Positions 13,058 through 20,478 of a stretch of 27,375 nucleotides of DNA are shown here, piece by piece. Below the pieces are notes generated by a model. The model was given only the letters and a program-made list of their open reading frames with translations, was not told the origin of the DNA and did not search any database. The DNA is from a virus, in IMG/VR virus record IMGVR_UViG_3300005518_000038, positions 1-27,375 of that record. The stretch is one strand, 5' to 3'. How positions within the stretch are numbered: the stretch's first letter is position 1; every line of letters starts with the position of its first letter. A program made the position numbers and the translations under genes.

Positions 13058-13545
13058 TCGAGATCACCGTCAAGCTCACCGCCGAAGCGGGCACCTTCCA
13101 GCCGACCAGCTTCACCGAGTACATCGGCCGCCTCGTCAACGTCACCGGCCTCGACCAGGCCCTTCACCACGTCCTCGTCGGCGTCGAGAACACCGAAGAC
13201 GGCACCGCGTCGACGCTGAAGGTCCAGACCCACTCCGAGGTGGACGCCGACCTGACGGCGAACATGTCGGTTCGGTGGGACACCCCCACCGCCGAAGTCC
13301 GCGCCTACGTCGGCGACGAGCTGCTCGTCACCGCCCGCATGGACGCGCCGCTGCAGCCCGGCCAGACCGTCCGCGTCGGCGAGAAGCTCTACACCGTCAC
13401 CGACGTCAGCAACCCCGCCCGCCTGCCGGACGGCACCATGGACGGCCCGGACTACCAGCGCGCCGACCTCGTCGAGACCGATGCCCCGACCTCGGTCGCC
13501 GGCCTCGGCGTGTCGCCGTTCGGCGCTCTGGTGCTCGGCGGCTGA
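13054..13545 (+). CDS. Hypothetical beta-rich protein between Acb2-like gene and terminase
   Basis: This 163-aa protein starts at ATG 13054, overlapping the Acb2-like stop. It is beta-rich and acidic without cysteines: MIEITVKLTAEAG, HHVLVGVENTED, STLKVQTHSEVD, VRAYVGDELLVTARMD, QTVRVGEKLYTVTDV. The alternation of strands and turns suggests one or two small beta-sandwich or OB-like domains. No family is recognised. Tight coupling to the gene before it suggests they are made together. It could be a packaging or head-associated protein, or an accessory protein. Confidence 0.75.
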   Translation: MIEITVKLTAEAGTFQPTSFTEYIGRLVNVTGLDQALHHVLVGVENTEDGTASTLKVQTHSEVDADLTANMSVRWDTPTAEVRAYVGDELLVTARMDAPLQPGQTVRVGEKLYTVTDVSNPARLPDGTMDGPDYQRADLVETDAPTSVAGLGVSPFGALVLGG

Positions 13546-13547
13546 CC

Positions 13548-14234
13548 GTGACCCGCAAGAAGTGCCGGGGCCACAACAAGGTCGGCAAGCCGTGCGGGAA
13601 CTGGCCGATCCGCGGCGGCACCGTCTGCACCGTCCACGGCGGCAAGGCCCCGCGCGTCGCCAAGAAGGCCCTCGTCCGGGCCGAACTGGCAGCGTGGGGG
13701 CTCGGCGATTCCAAGGTCGACCCGGGCGAGGTGCTACTCCGGCTCGTGTCGCAGTCGGCCGCGCGCGTCGAGCTCTACGGCCAGCTGCTGCGCGACGCCT
13801 ACGAGGCCGCCGAGCGGCTCAAGCAGGCGCATGAGGTCGAGTACCTCATCGAGGTGGCCGAGGCCGACGACTTCGTGCAGGAGCGCGCCGCGGTGCAGGT
13901 AGCCCGCGACGACCTCCGCAAGATCTTCGCCACCGGCGGAGTAGCCGCGCTGATCGGCAACACCTACGGCGACTCCAAGACCGGCGGGATCTACGCCACC
14001 GGCGAAGCCATCCGCGGCCTGGCCAAACTCGAGGCCGAGGAACGCACCCGGTGCGCGGACTTCGCCATGAAAGCCGTCAAGGCCGGGCTCGCCGAGCGAG
14101 AGGTCCGCCTGGCCGAACAGCAGGCCGAGATGGTCCTCAAGGCCCTTGACGCCGCCCTTGACGCCGCCGGTGTTCCGGTGGCCGACCGCGGCCCGGCGAA
14201 GCTGGCCGCCGCCCGGCACCTCAAGGCGGTGTAG
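13548..14234 (+). CDS. Putative terminase small subunit
   Basis: This 228-aa protein starts at GTG 13548, two bases after the previous stop. The N-terminus (residues about 6-32) has a Cys/His pattern CRGHNKVGKPCGNWPIRGG then TVCTVHGG, which is common at the N-terminus of actinophage small-terminase-like proteins. The rest is almost entirely helical with long charged helices, as expected of a ring-forming DNA-recognition subunit. Position directly before the large terminase supports the role. There is no clear HTH match, so the assignment rests on position and the N-terminal motif. Confidence 0.7.
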   Translation: MTRKKCRGHNKVGKPCGNWPIRGGTVCTVHGGKAPRVAKKALVRAELAAWGLGDSKVDPGEVLLRLVSQSAARVELYGQLLRDAYEAAERLKQAHEVEYLIEVAEADDFVQERAAVQVARDDLRKIFATGGVAALIGNTYGDSKTGGIYATGEAIRGLAKLEAEERTRCADFAMKAVKAGLAEREVRLAEQQAEMVLKALDAALDAAGVPVADRGPAKLAAARHLKAV

Positions 14235-14248
14235 CCGAGCGGGGGTGA

Positions 14249-15700
14249 GTGGTGGATGCGCTCGCCCTCGCTGCCGACCGGCTCGAAGCCGAAGCCGCGG
14301 CCCTCGAAAACCCCGCACCGGAGCAGACCCTCGGCCAGTTCACCCAGCAGCTCGACCCCGGCACCGTCCAGACGCCGGCGCTCGAGCTGCTCGACGAGAC
14401 CCTGCGGAAGGTCCGCGACGGCGAGCTGACCCGCGTCATCTGGTCGATGCCCCCGCAAGAGGGCAAGTCCGAACGGGTGGCCCGCCGGTTTCCGACGTGG
14501 ATGCTCAAGCACAACCCCGACCTGCGCATCGCCATCGCGTCGTACGAACTCGGGTTGGCGCGCCGTTCAGGCCGGCGGATCCGCAACGACCTCGCCGAGC
14601 ATCCCGAGCTCGGGCTCACCGTCAAGGGCGACACCAGCGCCGCGCACGAGTGGGAGCTCGAGGGCCACATCGGCGGCGTTTACTCCGTCGGCATCGGGGG
14701 CGCCCTGACCGGCCGCCCGGTGGACGTGATGATCATCGACGACCCGGTCAAGGACCGCGCACAGGCGGACTCCGAGACGTACCGCGAGGGCGCGTGGGAC
14801 TGGTGGACCGACGTCGCCCGCACCCGGTTGGCGCCGGGTGCGGTGGTCGTGCTGATCATGACCCGTTGGCACGAGGACGACCTCGCCGGCCGCCTCATCG
14901 CCGGTGGCGGCTGGACCGAGATCAACATCCCGGCGCAGGCCGACCACCGCCCCGAAGCCGGCCAGGTCGACCCGATCGGCCGCGAGGTCGGCGAGTACCT
15001 CGAGTCCGCGCGCGGCCGCACGCCCGTGGACTGGAAGCAGATCGAGGCCGACGTCCGGCCACGCACCTGGAACGCGCTCTACCAGGGGCGTCCGGCACCG
15101 TCCGACGGGTTCACGCTCAAGCGCGGATGGTGGCGCTACTACCGCGCCCCCATGGCACGCCAGCAGGCCGACGGCACGATGCGCGCCGCCGACTTCGACC
15201 AGCTCATCCAGTCCTGGGACATGGCGTTCAAGGACACCAAGGGCACGGACTACGTCGTCGGCCAGGTCTGGGGCATCCGGGGCGCGAACGCCTACCTGCT
15301 CGACCAGGTCCGCGACCGGCTCGACTTCCCATCGACGTGCCAGGCCGTGAAGAACCTGACCATCAAGTGGCCCCAGGCACACGCCAAGCTCGTCGAGGAG
15401 AAGGCGAACGGCGCCGCAGTGATCAGCCAGCTCCACGCCACCGTCGGCGGCCTCATCCCGATCATCCCGACGGAGTCCAAAGAGGCCCGTGCGTCGGCAG
15501 TGTCGACGTACGCCGAGTCCGGGAACGTCTACCTGCCCGACCCCGAACTCGCCCCCTGGGTGCCCGCGCTCGTCGACGAGGCCGCCGCGTTCCCGGCCGG
15601 CACCCATGACGACCAGGTCGACGCGCTCTCGCAGGCGCTGTCGCGCCTGCTGCTCTCCGACTCCGCCGCGGCCCGGTTCTTCGGCGCCCTCAACAAGTGA
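14249..15700 (+). CDS. terL: Terminase large subunit (ATPase-nuclease DNA-packaging motor)
   Basis: This 483-aa protein has the two-domain layout of TerL. The ATPase half has an atypical Walker A (SMPPQEGKSE, residues 66-75), Walker B VMIIDDP (160-166) and the coupling motif MTRWHEDDLAGRL (204-216). The RNase-H-fold nuclease half has SWDMAF (D324), VEEKANG (E383/E384) and THDDQVDAL (D454, D455, D458). Length is normal. It drives genome packaging through the portal and cuts the concatemer. Two adjacent GTG codons (14249 and 14252) could start it. The second is better spaced from GGGGG at 14241. Only weak SD-like sequence is present. Confidence 0.95.
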   Translation: MVDALALAADRLEAEAAALENPAPEQTLGQFTQQLDPGTVQTPALELLDETLRKVRDGELTRVIWSMPPQEGKSERVARRFPTWMLKHNPDLRIAIASYELGLARRSGRRIRNDLAEHPELGLTVKGDTSAAHEWELEGHIGGVYSVGIGGALTGRPVDVMIIDDPVKDRAQADSETYREGAWDWWTDVARTRLAPGAVVVLIMTRWHEDDLAGRLIAGGGWTEINIPAQADHRPEAGQVDPIGREVGEYLESARGRTPVDWKQIEADVRPRTWNALYQGRPAPSDGFTLKRGWWRYYRAPMARQQADGTMRAADFDQLIQSWDMAFKDTKGTDYVVGQVWGIRGANAYLLDQVRDRLDFPSTCQAVKNLTIKWPQAHAKLVEEKANGAAVISQLHATVGGLIPIIPTESKEARASAVSTYAESGNVYLPDPELAPWVPALVDEAAAFPAGTHDDQVDALSQALSRLLLSDSAAARFFGALNK

Positions 15701-15711
15701 AGGGAGTCACC

Positions 15712-18201
15712 GTGGCCCGCGCACGTGGGATCCGCCGGCCGCTGGCCGGTCACCGACCGGTCACCAAGGCCGCCCTCCCGGGCGGAATCCAGCTGCCGTC
15801 CGGCGCGCAGACGTCGAGCCTCTCCCCGCAGATCGCCGCACTGCAGCAGCAGACCGGGCAGGGCCAGGCGGGCGCCGTCGCGGTAGCCGAGCCGCTGCCG
15901 CGCTCGATGTCCGACTTCATCGCCGCGTTCGGCCCCGGCGTCCCGCTCGTCCCCGCCCCGCTCAACGACGTGCGGCCGGACACCGGCCAGCAGGACCCGC
16001 GCCGCTACGCCTACCCCGTCAGCTGGAACCTCTCCCGGGACATGCAGCGCCACACCCCGTGGTCGCTGCTGATCCAGGCCGCGGACAAGGTCGACATCAT
16101 CCGGCGTTGCATCGAGGTCCGTAAGGACGAGCAGACCCAGCAGGACTGGGACTTCACCCTCACCAAGCGGGCCCTCGAGGCGGCCGGGGCGAACACGCCC
16201 GCGGAGAAGGCCGCGCTGCGGGAGAAGTACTCCGCGAAGATCCGGGAGCTGGTCGAGTGGTGGCAGACCCCCGACAAGACCAACGGCCTCGAGTTCGAGA
16301 CCTGGCTGTCGATGGCGTTGGAGGAGCATTTCGTCCTCGACGCGCTGGCGATCTACCCGCGGCTGACCTACGGCGGCGACCTCGCGTCCCTCGAGGTTTT
16401 GGACGGGTCGACGATCAAGCCGCTGCTCGACGCCCGCGGCAACCGCCCGCCCGCGCCCGCGCCCGCGTTTCAGCAGTGGCTGTACGGGTTTCCCCGCGGC
16501 GAGTACACCGACCTCGGGCCGGCGGACAGCTGGGAGGGTGACGCCGGGTCGCTGATCTACGCGGTCAAGACCGCGCGGACCCGGTCGCCGTACGGGCTGT
16601 CCACGGTGGAGCAGGCGCTCGCGTCGGCGGACCTGTGGATGCACCGCCAGCAGTGGATGCGGTCGGAGTACACCGAGGGCACGCTCCCGACAACATGGCT
16701 CACCGTCGACCAGGCCGCCGGAAACATGACCCCGGAGCAGCTGCGCGCCTGGGAGACCGTGCTCAACGAGTTCTACCGCGGCAGCGCCACCGACCGGCAT
16801 GGCCTGCACCTGCTCCCGCAGGGTGTGTCGCCGGTCGACACGCAGGACGTGGCCGAGCGGTACAAGCCCGACTACGACGAGTTCCTCGTCAAGCTCGTGA
16901 TCTCGCACTTCAACGTGGACCCGATGGAGATCGGGTTCGCGCCGAAGGGCGGGCTCGGCGGCAAGGGGTTCTCCGAGGGGCAGCAGGACACGAAGTACCG
17001 GCAGGCGATCAAGCCGACGAACACGTTCCTGTCGAACGTCATCAACCAGATCTCCCGGCGGTTCCTCGGGATGCCGGCGGAGCTGACGCATCAGTTCCTC
17101 GGCATGGAGCAGGAGGACGAGAAGTCGGCTGACGAGGTCGCCGCGGCCCGGACGTCGTCGGGGCGGTCGACGTTCAACGAGGACCGCGACCGGCAGGGGA
17201 TGCCGCGGTACGACGGGGAATGGGCGGACAAGCCGTTCATCGTCACCGCGTCCGGGCCGGTGTGGCTCGACGACGCCTACGAGAAGTCGCTCGAGCCGCC
17301 GGAGCCAGTCCCCGCGCCGTTGGCTGCGCACGTCAATCCGCAGGCCCAGGGCCAGAAGCCGGACGAAGGGCCCGGGAATATACCGGCCGACGAAGAGGCG
17401 GACGAGGGAGCCGAGGAGGACACCAAGAAGGCGGTCGGCGAGCTGGTCGCGTTCGGACGCTTCCTCGCCAAGCGCAGCAAGGCCACCCGGCCGTTCGCGT
17501 TCGAGCACCTCGACAAGGCCGTCGGTGACGTCCTCAACGCCACTGCGACGGTAGATCCAGGGTGGGCTGCCGAGCAGGCCGGCGAGATCGTCAAGGTCGG
17601 CCCGAAGGGCTACGAGCACGGCTGGGTGTACGTCGGCGGGCCCGGCCTGCCGAAGAAGCCCGGCGGCAAGCACACTCCGGTCGCGCCGACCGAGTCCGAC
17701 AAGAAGGGCGTCAGGTCGGCGAAGCTGACCCCAGGCGCCCGGATCACGTACGACATCGCGCGGCATCAGGGCAAGTCCCATGAGGACGCGCTCGCCGACG
17801 CCAAGGCGCACGACGTCGTGATCCGGGAAGCGAAGCGGAAGCTGGCCGAGGACTCCCCGGGAGCCCGCGCGAAGAAGCCGAGCACCTTCCAGGACGACAA
17901 GGGCCGGAAGGTCACCCTGACCGCTGCGGACAAGAAGGCGGTCAGGGACGCGAAGCTCAAGCCCGCGCAGGCGATGCATTACCAGTCGCTGCGGTTCGAG
18001 GGGATGAGCCACGAACAGGCCCTGGCGAACGCGAAGGCGGCGCGCGTGGCCAAGGCCGACGGCGGTGGTGCCGGCGCGCGAGGCGAAGCTCCGGCAGGCC
18101 GAGCAGGGCTTGCTGGATCACGCGCGGGTGGTCACCCAGCACAAGGCGTCGATCGGGCGGGCTTTACGTGGGCTGATCACGACCCCTACCCAGCTCGCTG
18201 A
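15712..18201 (+). CDS. Portal protein with a long repeat-bearing C-terminal extension
   Basis: This 829-aa protein starts at GTG 15712 with ribosome binding site AAGGGAG (15700-15706). An in-frame GTG at 15697 overlaps terL but lacks a site. Residues about 70-560 are the portal core (RCIEVRKDEQTQQDWDF; GLHLLPQGVSP; EIGFAPKGGLGGKGFSEGQQ), a dodecameric ring in related phages. An acidic linker follows, then VGPKGYEHGWVYVG (about 629-642) and two 44-residue repeats (660-703 and 737-780). The last about 45 residues, overlapping the next gene, have the Gly/Ala/Arg composition of out-of-frame sequence, so the true end may differ. Length is well above the usual 450-550. Confidence 0.85.
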   Translation: MARARGIRRPLAGHRPVTKAALPGGIQLPSGAQTSSLSPQIAALQQQTGQGQAGAVAVAEPLPRSMSDFIAAFGPGVPLVPAPLNDVRPDTGQQDPRRYAYPVSWNLSRDMQRHTPWSLLIQAADKVDIIRRCIEVRKDEQTQQDWDFTLTKRALEAAGANTPAEKAALREKYSAKIRELVEWWQTPDKTNGLEFETWLSMALEEHFVLDALAIYPRLTYGGDLASLEVLDGSTIKPLLDARGNRPPAPAPAFQQWLYGFPRGEYTDLGPADSWEGDAGSLIYAVKTARTRSPYGLSTVEQALASADLWMHRQQWMRSEYTEGTLPTTWLTVDQAAGNMTPEQLRAWETVLNEFYRGSATDRHGLHLLPQGVSPVDTQDVAERYKPDYDEFLVKLVISHFNVDPMEIGFAPKGGLGGKGFSEGQQDTKYRQAIKPTNTFLSNVINQISRRFLGMPAELTHQFLGMEQEDEKSADEVAAARTSSGRSTFNEDRDRQGMPRYDGEWADKPFIVTASGPVWLDDAYEKSLEPPEPVPAPLAAHVNPQAQGQKPDEGPGNIPADEEADEGAEEDTKKAVGELVAFGRFLAKRSKATRPFAFEHLDKAVGDVLNATATVDPGWAAEQAGEIVKVGPKGYEHGWVYVGGPGLPKKPGGKHTPVAPTESDKKGVRSAKLTPGARITYDIARHQGKSHEDALADAKAHDVVIREAKRKLAEDSPGARAKKPSTFQDDKGRKVTLTAADKKAVRDAKLKPAQAMHYQSLRFEGMSHEQALANAKAARVAKADGGGAGARGEAPAGRAGLAGSRAGGHPAQGVDRAGFTWADHDPYPAR

Positions 18202-18847
18202 GCGGGTCATCGAGGCTGGGGCCGGGGAGGTGCCGCGACTCGTCGCGGACGCGCTCACCAAGCCGGACCCCGGGCCGCTGCTCGAGCTGTACCGCTCCGC
18301 GTGGGCGGTCGGCGCTGCGGCGGCGCGCCGCGCGGTGGGAGTGGTGGCGAAGGCGGCTCCGTGGGAGCCACCGGAGACGCCGCCCCCACCGCCGGTGCAA
18401 CCCGTACAGCCGGTCCCCGAGGGTGTGGTGCCGGTCGACCTGGCGGCGCTGCTCGAGCAGGGCGCGGTCACGTGGGAGGCGATCGCGGCAACGGTCGGCG
18501 ACCAGCTGGCCGACCGGATCACCGACATGCTCGCCCTCGAGCCGTCGGCGCGGGACGTCGCTCGCGCGATCTCGGACATCACCGAGTCGCCGGCCAAGGC
18601 CGAGCTGATCGCGGTCACGGAGACGACGCGGGGCATGACCGCGGCCACGTATTCGATCTACCGAGGTCTCGACGTTGAGCGCGTGGAGTTCCTGGCGACC
18701 GATGACGGCAAGGTCTGCCCGCTCTGTATTGCGAACGAGGAGCAGGGGCCGATTCCGATCGATGTCGAGTTTGAGCACGGTGCGCCGCCGGTGCATCCGC
18801 GGTGCCGGTGCGCGCTGCTCCCGGCGCTGGACCCGTTGGAGGACTGA
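18065..18847 (+). CDS. MuF-type minor head protein
   Basis: This protein of up to 260 aa has the SPP1 gp7/Mu gpF signature in its C-terminal half: DDGKVCPLC (C218, C221), a Gly-Pro-rich loop, then PPVHPRCRC (H244, C247, C249). The N-terminal helices (residues 1-95) are followed by a Pro-rich linker (about 99-118) and a second helical part with TETTRGMTAATYS. MuF proteins sit with the portal inside the head and may assist DNA ejection. The start is uncertain. This frame is open from 18008, and the first start is GTG 18065, inside the portal gene. High GC at third positions here favours this frame over the portal's. Confidence 0.85.
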   Translation: MVPAREAKLRQAEQGLLDHARVVTQHKASIGRALRGLITTPTQLAERVIEAGAGEVPRLVADALTKPDPGPLLELYRSAWAVGAAAARRAVGVVAKAAPWEPPETPPPPPVQPVQPVPEGVVPVDLAALLEQGAVTWEAIAATVGDQLADRITDMLALEPSARDVARAISDITESPAKAELIAVTETTRGMTAATYSIYRGLDVERVEFLATDDGKVCPLCIANEEQGPIPIDVEFEHGAPPVHPRCRCALLPALDPLED

Positions 18848-20478
18848 TGGCCAAGGGCGGCAAGGGGAACCAGGAAGCGCTGGACCACTGGGCCACCGAG
18901 ACGGCCGGGGGTGAGGCGCACTTCGCGTGGGGCACCGGCGGCGACTTTGACCGGTGCGTGGCCTTCCACAAGGAGAAGGCCGGACTGTCCGACCGGGTGG
19001 CGAAGGGCCACTGCGCGAACCTTCATCACCGTGCGCTGGGCGTCTGGCCCGGCCAGGAACACAAGAAAGGCGAGGCGTCCACGATGGACACAGCGCACGG
19101 CTACGTCCCGATCCTCAAGCACGAGAAGCTGGCTGACGGCACGCTGCTCGTCGAGGGCATCGCCACCGACTCCGGCATCGACCGCGACCAGCAGATCTGC
19201 GATCCCGGGTGGCTGTCCAAGGCCATGCCCGCCTGGTTCAAGTCCGGCGGGAACATCCGGGAGCAGCACGACCCGAAGCGCGCCGCCGGGGTGGCGATCC
19301 AGTACACGCCCAAGGACGAGGGCCACCACATCCGCGCCCGCGTCGTCGACCCCATCAGCGTGGCGAAGGTCGAGGCGGGAGTCCTCAAGGGCTTCTCGTT
19401 CGGTGCCCGCGGCGGCCGCGTCGTGGTGGACAAGGCGGCGAAGGGCGGCCGGATCGTCGACGGCGACATCTACGAGGTGTCCCTCGTGGACCGGCCCGCG
19501 AACCCGCGGTGCACGCTGACGATCGCGAAGACCGACAGCGCCGGTGACCTGCAGACGGTCGACGAGCCGGAGCTTGTCGAGAAGACCGACGAGCCGACGT
19601 TCACGCCCACGCAGTTCGCCGAGCTGCTCAAGACGCTCGGCAAGGCCCCGACGCCCGCACCGACCGTCGCCGTGGAGAAGCGCGTCACCGGCGTGTTCCG
19701 CCCGGTTGCCGACATCCCGGACTCGGCGGCCGCGGTCGCGCTGCTGTCCAAGGCGGATGGCCAGCAGGTGCACGACCCCAACGACATCGCCGCCGTCCGC
19801 GACGGCCTGATCGCGCTGATCAAGGCCGAGCTCGACGAACTCGCGTCCGGCCAGAACGAGCTGATGGACGTCTCGGACCTGCTCCAGGCGCTCCGGATGG
19901 TCATGTACTGGTGGCTCAAGGAAGCCCGTGGCGGCGAGACCACCAACCCGTTCGACACCAACCAGGAGGCGGCCCCCGTGGCATCCATCGAGCTGGCCGA
20001 CGGCACGAAGGCCGCCGGCACCACCCCGGCCCCGGAGGCCGACACCACCAAGACCGAGCAGCCCGCCGCCACCGGCGGCGAGGAGAACCCGGCCACCGAC
20101 ACGTCCACGGAGAAGACCGAGGGCACCGAGAAGCCGACCGAGCCCGCCGAGGGCACGGTCACGATCAGCAAGAGCGACGTCGCGTCCATGATCGAGGACG
20201 CCATCACGAAGGCCGTGCAGCCCTATGAGGAGCGCATCAAGACGCTCGGGGCCGAGCTGGCAGAGGTGAAGGCCACGCCGATCCCCGGCGGACCCGCGCG
20301 CACTCGCACACCCGGCCAGACCGCCATCACGCAGAAGGCCGACGGCCTCCGCGCCACCGTCGAGCACCTGCAGAAGGCCGTGGACGCATCGTCCGGCCTG
20401 CTGAAGCAGGGCTACCGCGAGCGCCTCGAAGAGGCCCAGGCCGACCTGCTCACCCTCGAAGGGAGCACCACCTCGTGA
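18847..20478 (+). CDS. Prohead protease fused to a scaffold-like C-terminal region
   Basis: This 543-aa protein starts at ATG 18847, sharing a base with the MuF stop. Residues about 85-220 match the HK97-type prohead protease (S78-like): H141 in REQHDPKRAAG, S184 in LKGFSFGAR, then YEVSLVDRPANP (E210). The N-terminal 75 residues (DFDRCVAFHKEKAG, GHCANLHHRALG) are an added domain. An internal ATG at 19084 could start a shorter form. Residues about 230-543 are acidic and Pro/Thr/Glu-rich with a coiled-coil end (EERIKTLGAELAEV; LQKAVDASSG), like a scaffold or delta domain. It would shape the capsid and then cut it. Confidence 0.88.
   Translation: MAKGGKGNQEALDHWATETAGGEAHFAWGTGGDFDRCVAFHKEKAGLSDRVAKGHCANLHHRALGVWPGQEHKKGEASTMDTAHGYVPILKHEKLADGTLLVEGIATDSGIDRDQQICDPGWLSKAMPAWFKSGGNIREQHDPKRAAGVAIQYTPKDEGHHIRARVVDPISVAKVEAGVLKGFSFGARGGRVVVDKAAKGGRIVDGDIYEVSLVDRPANPRCTLTIAKTDSAGDLQTVDEPELVEKTDEPTFTPTQFAELLKTLGKAPTPAPTVAVEKRVTGVFRPVADIPDSAAAVALLSKADGQQVHDPNDIAAVRDGLIALIKAELDELASGQNELMDVSDLLQALRMVMYWWLKEARGGETTNPFDTNQEAAPVASIELADGTKAAGTTPAPEADTTKTEQPAATGGEENPATDTSTEKTEGTEKPTEPAEGTVTISKSDVASMIEDAITKAVQPYEERIKTLGAELAEVKATPIPGGPARTRTPGQTAITQKADGLRATVEHLQKAVDASSGLLKQGYRERLEEAQADLLTLEGSTTS

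Noticed and set aside
15529-18012. Long open frame on the minus strand (827 codons) opposite the portal gene
   Set aside because: Antisense shadow. High-GC genes commonly leave long open frames on the other strand. Composition is Arg/Val/Leu/Gly-rich without domains, and the plus-strand portal has clear family features.
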